Shown: piece by piece, positions 29,059-38,293 of the stretch
How the letters are laid out: the number at the start of each line of letters is the position of its first letter
How positions within the stretch are numbered: the stretch's first letter is position 1
Notes under the pieces: model-generated
What the model was told of the DNA's origin: nothing
Seen by the model: the letters and a program-made list of their open reading frames with translations, nothing else
The model's database searches: none
Translations under genes and position numbers: made by a program
Assembly: GCA_023473795.1 (NCBI GenBank)
Contig: JAMCYS010000033.1
Coordinates: 1-64,000, forward strand
Direction: 5' to 3'
DNA length: 64,000 bases
From: Chloroflexota bacterium
Lineage (GTDB): Bacteria > Chloroflexota > UBA6077 > FW602-bin22 > JAMCYS01

Positions 29059-29995
29059 CTACGTCGCCCGCCGCCTCTTGTTCGTGCTACTGACCCTGCT
29101 GCTGTCATCGCTGGTCATTTTTGGCGTGACCCAACTGCTGCCGGGCGACGTGGCAACTATGATCCTGGGTCGCTTCGCCACACCTGAAGCCCTGGCCCGT
29201 CTGCGGGGCGAGCTGGGCCTAGATAGGCCGCTCTACGTGCAATACTGGGACTGGCTCTGGCGTTTCGTCAAGGGGGACTGGGGCACGTCGTTGGCCACAG
29301 GCACGGCAATCCAGCCCTGGGTGATGGAGCGTCTCCGCAACTCAGCCATGCTGGCCGGCGTGGGGTTGGTCATGAGCGTGCCGCTGGCGGTGGTGCTCGG
29401 CGTGGTTGCCGCCATGAAACGGGATAGCTGGCTAGACCACGTAATCTCCGTGTTCTCGCTCGCGCTGGTGGGGCTGCCGGAGTTCGTCACCGGACTGGTC
29501 TTCATCGGCGTTCTCGCCCTGGGCCTCAAATGGCTCCCCGCCAGCTCGGCCATAGAACCTGACGCCGGCTTCTTCGACGCCCTGCCGAAACTCATTCTGC
29601 CGGGCCTGACAATTACGCTGGTGATGCTGGCCTACGTGGCGCGGATGACCCGCTCCGGCACGATCGAGGTGTTGAAGACCGACTACATACGCACGGCCTA
29701 CCTGAAGGGCTTGCCCGCGCACGAGGTCATCCTCAATCACGTCCTGCGCAACGCCCTGCTGCCCACGGTGACGATCATCGCCATCAGCATCGGCTGGCTG
29801 ATCGGCGGGCTGATTGTCACTGAGAGCGTCTTTGGCTATCCCGGCCTGGGGAGGTTGCTCCTCTACAGCATCCAGCACCGCGACCTGCCGCTGCTGCAGG
29901 CCGTGTCGATGCTCGTGGTGGCGATCTACAGCCTGGCCAACCTTCTGGCCGACGTCGTCTATGCCTACCTCAACCCGCGCATCCGCTTGAGCTGA
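29051..29995 (+). CDS. Peptide ABC transporter permease, DppB/OppB type
   Basis: 314 aa, ATG overlapping the ATPase stop by 8 bp. Begins MLSYVARRLLFVLLTLLLSS with the usual DppB amphipathic start, then LPGDVATMILG, RLRGELGLDRPLYVQYWDWL, and the EAA loop YIRTAYLKGLPAHEVILNHV. VTESVFGYPGLGRLLLYSI is typical of the family. Placing dppB last, after the ATPases, is an unusual order for dpp operons. Confidence 0.92.
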   Translation: MLSYVARRLLFVLLTLLLSSLVIFGVTQLLPGDVATMILGRFATPEALARLRGELGLDRPLYVQYWDWLWRFVKGDWGTSLATGTAIQPWVMERLRNSAMLAGVGLVMSVPLAVVLGVVAAMKRDSWLDHVISVFSLALVGLPEFVTGLVFIGVLALGLKWLPASSAIEPDAGFFDALPKLILPGLTITLVMLAYVARMTRSGTIEVLKTDYIRTAYLKGLPAHEVILNHVLRNALLPTVTIIAISIGWLIGGLIVTESVFGYPGLGRLLLYSIQHRDLPLLQAVSMLVVAIYSLANLLADVVYAYLNPRIRLS

Positions 29996-30010
29996 GCCCG
30001 CACGACGAGA

Positions 30011-30040
30011 AGCTCACACGCTGCGCTTCGCGTGTGAGCT
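30011..30040. terminator. Bidirectional terminator between convergent genes
   Basis: AGCTCACACGC...GCGTGTGAGCT, 11-bp perfect stem, 8-nt loop, between the dppB stop and the GT9 stop. Followed by ACTTTGAACCTT on the plus strand; no clear U-run. Confidence 0.65.
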
Positions 30041-30061
30041 ACTTTGAACCTTAGATCTACT

Positions 30062-31180
30062 CTAGTACGGAAGCCGCTGCCGCGCGGGCGCTTCCTGGGC
30101 AGAAAGCAGCCCGTCCAGGCGTTCGGCCACAAGCGACGGCGCCAGGCTCTCCAGGCAGACGTGCCTCTCGCGCAGGCAAGCCTCGTTCCGGAAGCGGTTC
30201 TCCGCGCAGAGCGGGCACGGCTCGTCGCCGAGCAGCACCTGCAGATGGGGCACAGGCGGCGCCCAGACCCGCCAGGGGCTGGCCCCGAACAGGGCCAGGG
30301 TAGGGGTGCCGACCGCGCCGGCCAGGTGCATGATGCCGTTGTCGACGGTAACGCAGGCGCGCGCCCGCTGGAGAGCGCCGGCCACCTGCGGCAGGGAGAG
30401 GGCCCCGCGCAGGTCCTGTAGCGCGGAATTGCCGAGCAGATAGTCTTCGAGATCCGCGGAGTGATAGCGCGAGCGTTGTTGCGCCGGCGCATCACCCAGC
30501 AGGCCGACGGCTAGACCGCGCCGCTGGCAGTGGCGCAGCAGGGCCAGCCAATGCTCGGCCGGCCACAGCTTGGCGCTCCGCTTGCCCCCCGTGGCGATCA
30601 GGATGGGCGGCACTGCCAGCGGCGGCTCCGCCACCGGCGCCTCGGTGCGGGCGTAGTCCGTCTCCACCCGGGCCAGACGGCAGAGGATTTCGCCGATGAA
30701 TTGCGTTTGCAGCAGGTCCCCGTAGCGGCCAAGAAGATCCGCGTCCGCCCAGTCTTGGCGCCACAGTTCGTCGAGTCGCTCCCCCGAATCCGGCAATGGG
30801 GAGCGCAGCTCGCCGTCAAAGCAACGGCCGACGACGTAGCGGGGGGCCAGCAGCGCGGCGACAACTGCGGCGACAGGATGGTCATCGCAGTTGACCGCCA
30901 GATCGAAGTCGCCGGCCAGGGCCCGGCGTTCGGTCAGATAGCCCGGCAGGTCCGTCAGAGTGCCGGCGCCGAAGACAGAGAAGCGGCTGTCGACGAGGCG
31001 GCTGGCCTCCTCCAACTGCCGCGTTCGCTCGCCGCCGAGGTAGTCCAACGTGCAGCCTGGGTATTTGTCCCGCACGCCGCGCAAGAGCGGCGTTGCCACG
31101 ACGAAGTCGCCAATGGCGTCGTAGAAGAGCACGGCGATATGGGGCCGCTCGCGCAGCGGTTGACCAGAGAAGCGCTCCAT
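30062..31180 (-). CDS. Glycosyltransferase family 9 (heptosyltransferase-like)
   Basis: 372 aa from ATG 31180, with GGGAG 7 nt upstream. GT-B fold: N-terminal IAVLFYDAIGDFVVATPLLR (the GDxxxxTP motif of GT9), second domain PPILIATGGKRSAKLWPAEHW, VTVDNGIMHLAGAVGTPTLA, LFGASPWRVWAPP. The catalytic-type Asp in the GD motif and DNGxMHLAxAxGTPTxxLFG are intact. Four Cys near the end (CPLCAENRFRNEACLRERHV) match the usual GT9 C-terminal pattern. Adds sugars to surface glycans; acceptor unknown. Confidence 0.85.
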   Translation of the reverse strand: MERFSGQPLRERPHIAVLFYDAIGDFVVATPLLRGVRDKYPGCTLDYLGGERTRQLEEASRLVDSRFSVFGAGTLTDLPGYLTERRALAGDFDLAVNCDDHPVAAVVAALLAPRYVVGRCFDGELRSPLPDSGERLDELWRQDWADADLLGRYGDLLQTQFIGEILCRLARVETDYARTEAPVAEPPLAVPPILIATGGKRSAKLWPAEHWLALLRHCQRRGLAVGLLGDAPAQQRSRYHSADLEDYLLGNSALQDLRGALSLPQVAGALQRARACVTVDNGIMHLAGAVGTPTLALFGASPWRVWAPPVPHLQVLLGDEPCPLCAENRFRNEACLRERHVCLESLAPSLVAERLDGLLSAQEAPARQRLPY

Positions 31181-31290
31181 TACTGTCTCCCGCCACATTA
31201 TAGGCTGGGCACTCTGCCCGCGCAAACTCCGCCCAGGGTGCGAACCCCGAAGCCGCAGGTCGAATGGAGGTGTCCCGCGGCCGCACTGCC

Positions 31291-31380
31291 CTCCCCTCAC
31301 ACGGCCGCGGGGACGGCTGCTTCGACAATCGCTATGGAACTGGGCAGAGCACTCCCCTCACACGGCCGCGGGGACGGCTG
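31291..31380. repeat. Two 29-bp direct repeats, 61-bp period
   Basis: CTCCCCTCACACGGCCGCGG...GACGGCTG at 31291-31319 and 31352-31380, identical. Located in the 241-bp gap between the divergently arranged... GT9 start and the MBL gene stop; no ORF with a ribosome-binding site is seen in this gap. Unknown role. Confidence 0.8.
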
Positions 31381-31421
31381 GCCGGGTGCGCGGGCTCACG
31401 GAGGTATCAGACTAGGGGCGG

Positions 31422-32204
31422 TCAACCAGGCCTACCATCGCTGACGATGATATCGTAGCTCTGGCCCTCGAGGGCCAGCTCCAGCCGCCCGCCGTAGGTG
31501 GCGCGGGCCTCCCGCAGGCTGATCTGGGAGTCGAGCTCGTACCAGATGTGGGTAAGTAGCAGCCTGGGTACGCCCGCTTGCTGCGCCAGGCGGCCGGCGT
31601 CGCTCGCGCTCAGGTGGCCGGCCCGGCCGCGGGCATAGGTGGCATCCTGCATCGTGGCTTCGCAAAGGAAGGCATCGCAGCCGGCTGCCAGGGCGAGGGC
31701 CGCCTCGCAATAAGCAGTATCGGCCGAATAGGCCAGCGTGCCGTTCCCTGCCACCCGCAGCCCGTAGGACGGGATGAAGTGGCGTAGTTCGACCACGGTG
31801 ACAGACAAGTCTCCTACCGTAATGACGTCGCCAGGGTTGTACTCGTGCAGGGCAAACGCCTCACCAAAGAAGTGCGCCGCGCCACCGAAGGAGGCGGCGA
31901 AGTTCTCCAGCACCTGGCCGCAGCCGTTGGGCAGCCAGAGTGGCAGAGGCGCGGGTCGTTTGGGGCCCAGGGTCAGGAGCAGGGCATACCGGTAGGGCAC
32001 CAGGTCGAAGAAGTGGTCGGCGTGCATGTGGCTGATGAACACTGCGTCGACGGCCAAGGGATCAATGAATCGCTCCAACTGGCTGAAGGCGCCGGTGCCG
32101 CAATCGAGCAGGATACTGCTGTCGCCTTCCTGGACCAGGTAGCCATTGCACGCGCCGCCGGGCCGGGGCACCGCGCCATTGTTGCCTATCACCGTGAGCT
32201 TCAC
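31422..32204 (-). CDS. MBL-fold metal-dependent hydrolase (RNase Z-like)
   Basis: 260 aa. Metal site SHMHADHFFDL (HxHxDH), further ligands in ELRHFIPSYGLR, AYSADTAYCE and LLLTHIWYELD. LDCGTGAFSQLERFIDPLAV is typical for the RNase Z/ElaC-like group, but the long exosite arm of true RNase Z is absent, so phosphodiesterase of other substrates is more likely. ATG overlaps the stop of mrfB by 4 bp, placing it in the mrf operon. Confidence 0.85.
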   Translation of the reverse strand: MKLTVIGNNGAVPRPGGACNGYLVQEGDSSILLDCGTGAFSQLERFIDPLAVDAVFISHMHADHFFDLVPYRYALLLTLGPKRPAPLPLWLPNGCGQVLENFAASFGGAAHFFGEAFALHEYNPGDVITVGDLSVTVVELRHFIPSYGLRVAGNGTLAYSADTAYCEAALALAAGCDAFLCEATMQDATYARGRAGHLSASDAGRLAQQAGVPRLLLTHIWYELDSQISLREARATYGGRLELALEGQSYDIIVSDGRPG

Positions 32205-33484
32205 TGTCTCTCCTCTCGCCAGGCCTGGCTATCCCCGCCGGAGGCCGCGGCCGCCGTCTTGCGCCGCAGCCGCCGCAAGCGGTGTTCCAGACTGGTCCTA
32301 TCCTGGTCCGACCTCTGTGCCTGCCAGGGGCTTCCCACTTGCCTTGCCAGCAGCGCCAAGGCCCGCTCCACCACCAGCGCGGCCTCGGCGTACCGTTTCT
32401 CGCGGTGCTCCAGATACTTAGCCAGCTCGACGTGGGGAGTCAACAGCGCCGCCGATGGCCGCGAGACCAGGGTTCGCCAGACCCGCTCCGCGTCGTCGAG
32501 CTTCGCCAGACGCTTGTAAGTTATCCCTAGACGAAACAGCGCCTCCTGGTGCTTGCCACCTGGGAGCCCCCTGGCGAGTGCCTCTTCGTAGCACAGCGCC
32601 GCCGTGCCCCAGTCTTGATCTATCTCAAACGTACGGCCAAGCGCGAAAAGGTCGAGGGGATGAGCCGACTCGCGCAGCGGGTCCTGCCAGTGCCGGCCCA
32701 GTCGCACCGTCAGGGCCAACAGGCTCAGCACATCTTGTTCATTGTGGGCGAACACAGGCCTGAGCGGACGCGCATCGCGCTCCCGGACGTACTGGAAGTA
32801 GAGGCTGGGAATGAGCCAGCCAGGCACGTCCAGCGTCCTCTGTAGCCCGAGGGCGCCCGCCTCCAGGGAAGACAGACAGCAGCTGCCGAGGCGCTCCCGC
32901 CAAAGCCGGCGGGCGGGGAACAGCAAGTCCAAGTGCAACGGCTCGCTCACCGGTAGGGCGCGCCGGTGCATGTCAAACCGGGTCCTGAGCAGCGGCCAAT
33001 CGAAGGCCTTGCCGTTGAAGGTGACAACCGCGGCGAAGCGGGCTAACCCGGCGCTCAAGGCGGCCAACATCGCCGGTTCCTCGCCGTACTCCCCCATGAA
33101 GTACTGCTCCACCACGAAACCATCGCCGGTGAAGTAGCCCAGGCCAACCAGGAAAACGTAGGTGCCGGTGCCTCCCGCCAAGCCGGTGGTCTCCGTGTCG
33201 AGGAAAGCCGTAGTGGCGAAGTCAAGTTCTTTCAAGTCGGCAGAGCGTCCGAGCCTGGCCAGGTCCGCGGCCCGCAGATCGAGAGCCTGGCGCAAGGCGA
33301 CCCCGCCGTGCTCGTGCTGCAGCGGATAGCGCGAGCAAGCGACGAAACAGCGGCCGTGGGGCGTCTCGCGCCACTCGCCAGGCACAAGGTCGTCGATGGC
33401 GGCGCCGGGCAGAGGTGAGGGCACGGCGGCCGGTCGTGGCGCCGAGACGTAGCCCAGACCGCGCAGGCGCTCAGCGAGGTCCAT
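32201..33484 (-). CDS. mrfB: MrfB-like RNase-H-fold exonuclease with TPR region
   Basis: 427 aa. DEDD exonuclease core: ATTAFLDTETTGLAGGTGTY (first Asp/Glu), VVTFNGKAFDWPLLRTRF, HLDLLFPARRLWRERLGSC, FAHNEQDVLSLLALTVRL (NEQDV with the final Asp). The C-terminal half has TPR-like helices (ALCYEEALARGLPGGKHQEA, LFRLGITYKRLAKLDDAERV). YprB/MrfB in Bacillus works with MrfA in repair of mitomycin-type DNA damage. The gene overlaps mrfA by 14 bp, so the pair is co-expressed. Confidence 0.88.
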   Translation of the reverse strand: MDLAERLRGLGYVSAPRPAAVPSPLPGAAIDDLVPGEWRETPHGRCFVACSRYPLQHEHGGVALRQALDLRAADLARLGRSADLKELDFATTAFLDTETTGLAGGTGTYVFLVGLGYFTGDGFVVEQYFMGEYGEEPAMLAALSAGLARFAAVVTFNGKAFDWPLLRTRFDMHRRALPVSEPLHLDLLFPARRLWRERLGSCCLSSLEAGALGLQRTLDVPGWLIPSLYFQYVRERDARPLRPVFAHNEQDVLSLLALTVRLGRHWQDPLRESAHPLDLFALGRTFEIDQDWGTAALCYEEALARGLPGGKHQEALFRLGITYKRLAKLDDAERVWRTLVSRPSAALLTPHVELAKYLEHREKRYAEAALVVERALALLARQVGSPWQAQRSDQDRTSLEHRLRRLRRKTAAAASGGDSQAWREERQ

Positions 33485-35735
33485 CGGAGAGCAACCTGGA
33501 CAGAATGCGGGCGGCGGCGGCTTTGCCGGATTCCCCTACCTCGCCCGCGGGGCCGACGCAAGAAGGACAACCGTCCTCGCAGGGGCAGTCGCGCACTAGT
33601 TCCAGGCAACGCTGCAGCAAATCGTCGCGCAGGCGGAAGAGACGCTCGCTCATGCCTACGCCGCCGGGGCAGAACTCGTAGAGAAAGGCGGTGGGGCGCC
33701 CGGTATGCGGCGAGCGAATCTGGCAGGCGACCCGGATGTCGCCCGGGTCACACATCAGGAACAGCGGCGCCACATTCACCAGCAGGTTGCCCAGGCCGTT
33801 GAGCCCACTCTGAATTTGCTCCCGGTCGAAACCCGCCAGGGTGTCTTCGCCCAGGGTCAGCCAGTAGGCCGTGGTGTGCATTTCCTCCTGCGGCAGATAG
33901 ATGGGCCCCGAGCCCAGGTTCTCGTGGGTGTCGAACTTAATTTTCTTGAAGATGGTCGGCACGTAGGTGACCCGCACGTCGCCGTGAGCGTCGGCGGATT
34001 GGCGGTCCTGGCGTCCAGCATCCTCGGCCAGCACCTGCAACTCCACGGCCAGGTTGGCGTCAGTGTAGTAGTCTACGTTCACCGGCTCCACGAAGGCCTT
34101 CTTCTCCTCGTAATCGAGCTGCACCACCTGATACTGGCGCCCCTCGTGGATGTAGATAGCCTCCTCGTGGATCATAGTGGGCGCCGCGTAACGGTCGACC
34201 TCGCCGATCACGCGCGCTCCCTGACTCTGATCGATGATGACGAAGTTCTCCCGGGCCGCGCTGCGCAGGCTGATCTGCTCGGCGGGAAAGCTATCGCTAC
34301 TCCAATGATAGGCCCCTTTCGACCTGTAGAGCACCCTGCTATCGACGAGGTAGTCCAGCGCCTCCGCCGTCGTCTCCACCCCGAAGCGCTCGCCCTCGCC
34401 GAAGGGCAGCTCAAACGCGGCGCATTTCAGGTGGTCCATCAGCACTAGCAGATTGTCCGGATTCACTAATCCGTGCTCCGGCGGACTGCTAAAGAAGTAG
34501 TCGGGATGGTTCACCAGGTACTGGTCGAGCGGGTTGGAGCTGGCGACGAAGACGGCCGCCGAGGCGCCGCGGCGGCGACCGGCGCGACCCATCTGCTGCC
34601 AAGTAGAGGCCACGGTGCCGGGATAGCCGACCAGGACCGCGGCCTCCAGGCCGCCGATATCCACGCCCAGCTCCAGAGCGTTGGTGGAGACAACCCCTAG
34701 GACGCCCCCCTCGCGCAGGCCACGCTCGATCTCGCGTCGCTCCAGCGGCAGGTAGCCTCCCCGGTAGCCGCGAACCGCGCCCGCGGGTAGCCGCTGCTGG
34801 CGCGCCGCTTCCTGGAGGTAGGTCAGCATCACCTCCACCGTCAGGCGGCTGCGGGCAAAGACGATCGTCTGGATGCGGTTGGCCAGGAAGTTCGCGGCCA
34901 GGCCGCGGGCCGTGAGCAAAGCACCCCGGCGCAAGCCGAGCTGCCGGTTCACCAGCGGGGGGTTGTAGAGGATGACGTGCTTCTCGCCGCGCGGGGCGCC
35001 GTTGTCGTCGACAAGTTCGACCTCCTCCCCCAGCAGCTTCTCCGCCAGCTCCTTGGGGTTGGCGATGGTAGCCGAACAGAAGATGAACTGAGGTTCAGAG
35101 CCGTAGTGCGAGCAGATGCGGCGCAAGCGGCGCAAGACATTGGCCATGTGGCTGCCAAAGACGCCCCGGTACTGGTGCAGCTCATCTACAACCACGTAGC
35201 GCAGGTTCTCGAACAAGCGCATCCACTTCACGTGGTGGGGCAGGATGCCCGTATGCAACATATCCGGGTTAGTGACGACGATGTGTCCCGCCTTGCGGAT
35301 CAGCGGTCTGGCTGTGACCGGGGTGTCGCCATCGTAGGTATGGGTCTTCAGCTCCACATCCATCGCGTCGACGAGGCCCCGCAGCTCGTCGATCTGATCC
35401 TGGGAAAGGGCCTTAGTGGGAAACAAGTACAACGCCCGCGCTTGGGGGTCGGAGAGCAGCGTATTGAGAACCGGCAGGTTGTAGCAGAGGGTCTTGCCCG
35501 AGGCGGTGGGCGTCACCACCACCACGTGCCTGCCTTTGGCCAGAGCGGTCGCCGCCGTGGCCTGATGGCTATAGAGCGCCGCGATGCCCCGCTCACGCAG
35601 TGCGGCTACCAGGCGCGGATCGGTGGAAGCCGGAAACGGTACCAGCTTGGCCGCTTTGGCGGGCAAGTGGCGGTGGGCGGTGATGTTGCCGCCGTCGGTC
35701 TGCAGCAGCTGCTCTACTACCTGCACCAGGTTCAA
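33471..35735 (-). CDS. mrfA: MrfA-like DEAH-box DNA helicase with DUF1998 domain
   Basis: 754 aa. SF2 motifs: Q-like YSHQATAATAL, Walker A TPTASGKTLCYNLPV, VVDELHQYRG (DExH as DELH), FCSATIANP, TNALELGVDIGGLEA, QQMGRAGRRRG. The C-terminal DUF1998/MZB region contains CPCEDGCPSCVG, the cysteine cluster required in MrfA. Family knowledge: 3'-5' DNA helicase acting with MrfB in a UvrA-independent repair of mitomycin adducts. Starts 8 bp after the upstream methylase-like gene. Length is normal for the family. Confidence 0.93.
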   Translation of the reverse strand: MNLVQVVEQLLQTDGGNITAHRHLPAKAAKLVPFPASTDPRLVAALRERGIAALYSHQATAATALAKGRHVVVVTPTASGKTLCYNLPVLNTLLSDPQARALYLFPTKALSQDQIDELRGLVDAMDVELKTHTYDGDTPVTARPLIRKAGHIVVTNPDMLHTGILPHHVKWMRLFENLRYVVVDELHQYRGVFGSHMANVLRRLRRICSHYGSEPQFIFCSATIANPKELAEKLLGEEVELVDDNGAPRGEKHVILYNPPLVNRQLGLRRGALLTARGLAANFLANRIQTIVFARSRLTVEVMLTYLQEAARQQRLPAGAVRGYRGGYLPLERREIERGLREGGVLGVVSTNALELGVDIGGLEAAVLVGYPGTVASTWQQMGRAGRRRGASAAVFVASSNPLDQYLVNHPDYFFSSPPEHGLVNPDNLLVLMDHLKCAAFELPFGEGERFGVETTAEALDYLVDSRVLYRSKGAYHWSSDSFPAEQISLRSAARENFVIIDQSQGARVIGEVDRYAAPTMIHEEAIYIHEGRQYQVVQLDYEEKKAFVEPVNVDYYTDANLAVELQVLAEDAGRQDRQSADAHGDVRVTYVPTIFKKIKFDTHENLGSGPIYLPQEEMHTTAYWLTLGEDTLAGFDREQIQSGLNGLGNLLVNVAPLFLMCDPGDIRVACQIRSPHTGRPTAFLYEFCPGGVGMSERLFRLRDDLLQRCLELVRDCPCEDGCPSCVGPAGEVGESGKAAAARILSRLLSDGPR

Positions 35736-35743
35736 CGGCTCAC

Positions 35744-38257
35744 CTACATCATCGGCAAGTGGGCTTGTGCGCCCTCCACGGGCGGCTTCAGGCCCACAAT
35801 GCTGCCCAGACTTTGCTGGGTAGACTCATCGGCACGGGCGAAGGAGAGGAGGTGGCCCAACTTGATGAACTCCCAGCCGTCCGCGTCCAGGTACTGCTGC
35901 AACCAGGGCCCGCGCCGCAGTTTGCTCTGCAAGAGCGGCACGCGCTCGTCGAGCACCACCAGATGACGCCGCGCCGAGATGGGTAGGCGGCGGCCGACCA
36001 CCGCCTGGCTGATCATTGCGGTCCACTCCACCTCGAATAGCCAGACCGTTCCCCGTCCATCATACCAGATGACGTCCACGTCGGCCGCGCGAATGCCACC
36101 GAACTGGCCGGCAGGGCTGGTGTAGCGCTCTTCCACACTGAGCACCTGCCCGAGGGTGCCTCCGCCCAAGCGCCGTTTCTGCTCCTCCCGCCCAATCCAC
36201 AAATGGTAGCCAAACCGTCGGCCCAGGTCGGCCACGGCCACGACGGCGCGCGTATGCGCCTGCTGGCGCTGGTCTTCCCGTTCTCCTTCGGCCAGGGTCC
36301 ACTCTCCCTCTCGCGCCCGGCGGCCGTAGGAGGAGAGGCACTCTTCGATGAAGCCCGCCTCCGGCGTCGTCAGGCCGGGGAAGAGGCCGTGCACAAGCCG
36401 CAAGGCGGTATCCGTGCTCACCAGCCGCGTGTTGTTGAGTAGCTCGTAAGTCGCCCTCTCCACGCGGTCGGTGAGGCCCACAGCACCGTGAGTCTGCTTG
36501 GCTAAAGACCAGACCGAGCTCTTGCCCGCGAACTTCGTCAGGGTGCGGCGGCGTTCGCCTCGCTCCAAGCCGGCGACGACCTCGTCAGCCAGCATGTCTG
36601 CCACCGCGAGGCCATCGAAGTCCTTGGCGGCTAGGAGCGCCAGGAGCAAGCCACTCTTGGCCAGGTGTTCCAGAGCGGCGACATGCACGTAGAGGTACGG
36701 CGTCGGCTCCGCACGCAAGGCGAGTATATTCTTCAGGGTCACGTCGATTTGCTGGCGCACCAGCGCCTCCAGGCCCGCCGCGCCAGAGGCGGGAAGGTGG
36801 ACCGACGACGGATCGCTCTCCGGCTTGGCGAACTCCAGTACGTAGTGGCCCGCGGTATCCTGTCCGACCGGCACGGCCGCGTGCAAACCCGTACCCTGAC
36901 AGAGTACGCGCCGCAATTCCAGCCCCGCCGTGAGGCCGGCCAGCGCGAGCATGTCGCACTGGCGCCGGCTCTCGGCCTCGAAGAGTAGCACGACGGGCGC
37001 ACCGGTCTTTAGCGTGGGCAGGAGCCCCCGCAGAGCCGCGGCTACGGCTCTGTAGTAAGCCGCCCAATCCAGGGGGCGGCGTGAGCAGGGTATTTGCTCC
37101 AGCCCATGGGCCTGTCCCGGTCCCAGCAGCCAGCCCGACCAGAGATAGGACAGACAGAGGAACGTCCCGTGGCCAGGCCCCGGGGGCGAGGTCAGCACCA
37201 TGGCCGCGCCCTCGTTCGGAAGATCACGCTGTAGATGGCGGGCGGCCTGGCGCAGCACCGCGGTGTTGGGCGGATTGCCGAGCCTGCTGTAGGCGCTATT
37301 GTCATAGAGCCGGTCGACGCTTACTGCTAGCCGGGCCGGAGAGGTCTCTCCACCCCGCGCCTCGAGGGTCTGGCGCAGCTCGGCACAGGCCGAGGTAAAA
37401 CGGCGCCAGACGTTGCGCTCGACGTACCTTGCCGGCGGTCGCAAGTCAATATCCGAGCTGACAAAGGTCGTCGGGGTCAGCGGCTCCAGCTTACTGCACG
37501 AGCAAAGGCAATCAAGCAGCGCCAGTTTGAGCAGGTGGCGGACGTTCTCACCCAGTTTGCTGCCTTCGATATGCCTGACGATGGTCGCCAAAGCGTAGGC
37601 GTTGCGCCGGGTGTAGAGATCGAGCAGCTGCACCGCCAAATCGCCGTGACCCTCGGCATCGTGGCCGAAGCGATCCACGAGGTACCAGTAGTGGAAGCCC
37701 CGAGGCTCCGTCTCGTGCAGGCGAGCCACGTCAGCCTCCGTCACCGGGACCAGGTCCGCAGGCTCCGCCTCCCCGAAGTGGCAGGAATGGCAAAGACACC
37801 GCTTGGCGATGGGTCCATCCAAGCGCCTGTCCCAGATGAAAGCCGTGGCAACCGCGGACGCGCCGCAGCGCGGGCAATCCGTGGCATAGAGGCCATCCAG
37901 ATGGCTGGCCAACGGGGCCTGGGCCTGCTTGACTCGGGAAAGCTGGTCGAACGCCGCCTGCAACTCCCGCCCGGTAACCGCCAGCAGAGTGGTGCGCGAA
38001 ATGAAGCAGGTGAGCGGATTTAGGTCGGAAAGGACCGCCCGGCGGCCGCAACGCGAGGCAGCGCGCGCCAGGGCATCAGAGTGAGCGAACGGGTCCAGCA
38101 CCACGTCGCCGGGCACCGTGTATGCGGCCAGGTAGGTGTCGAGAACGTTGGCCGGCAGTTTGGTGAGGAAGCGCCCGAGGGCGCCGAGGTGTATGCTGGG
38201 CTCGGGCGGGACGAAAAACTCCACGCCCCGCGCCTGTCCGCCCTGTGCCTCGCTCAA
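35744..38257 (-). CDS. Large DNA-methylase-like protein with possible C-terminal nuclease domain
   Basis: 837 aa. Residues of about 45-85 (YTVPGDVVLDPFAHSDALAR, VLSDLNPLTCFIS) form the SAM-binding motif of DNA methylases in the DUF1156/N4-N6 group. A zinc ribbon follows (CPRCGA...CLCHSC). The catalytic (D/N/S)PP(Y/F/W) motif appears as LTSPPGPGHGTF, with Gly in place of the aromatic residue, so activity is doubtful. C-terminal residues 725-775 (ADVDVIWYDGRGTVWLFEVE, WTAMISQAVVGRRLP) have the D...(E)xE strand order of PD-(D/E)xK-like folds. It lies 8 bp upstream of mrfA, with the same polarity. Role unknown; probably works with MrfAB on modified or damaged DNA. Confidence 0.6.
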   Translation of the reverse strand: MSEAQGGQARGVEFFVPPEPSIHLGALGRFLTKLPANVLDTYLAAYTVPGDVVLDPFAHSDALARAASRCGRRAVLSDLNPLTCFISRTTLLAVTGRELQAAFDQLSRVKQAQAPLASHLDGLYATDCPRCGASAVATAFIWDRRLDGPIAKRCLCHSCHFGEAEPADLVPVTEADVARLHETEPRGFHYWYLVDRFGHDAEGHGDLAVQLLDLYTRRNAYALATIVRHIEGSKLGENVRHLLKLALLDCLCSCSKLEPLTPTTFVSSDIDLRPPARYVERNVWRRFTSACAELRQTLEARGGETSPARLAVSVDRLYDNSAYSRLGNPPNTAVLRQAARHLQRDLPNEGAAMVLTSPPGPGHGTFLCLSYLWSGWLLGPGQAHGLEQIPCSRRPLDWAAYYRAVAAALRGLLPTLKTGAPVVLLFEAESRRQCDMLALAGLTAGLELRRVLCQGTGLHAAVPVGQDTAGHYVLEFAKPESDPSSVHLPASGAAGLEALVRQQIDVTLKNILALRAEPTPYLYVHVAALEHLAKSGLLLALLAAKDFDGLAVADMLADEVVAGLERGERRRTLTKFAGKSSVWSLAKQTHGAVGLTDRVERATYELLNNTRLVSTDTALRLVHGLFPGLTTPEAGFIEECLSSYGRRAREGEWTLAEGEREDQRQQAHTRAVVAVADLGRRFGYHLWIGREEQKRRLGGGTLGQVLSVEERYTSPAGQFGGIRAADVDVIWYDGRGTVWLFEVEWTAMISQAVVGRRLPISARRHLVVLDERVPLLQSKLRRGPWLQQYLDADGWEFIKLGHLLSFARADESTQQSLGSIVGLKPPVEGAQAHLPMM

Positions 38258-38293
38258 TCGTCCCTTCCCCCTCGTCAGATAGACGTGCCCACG

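Noticed and set aside
31291-31380. Possible CRISPR array
   Set aside because: Only two units, no further repeats, no cas genes; reported as a direct repeat instead.
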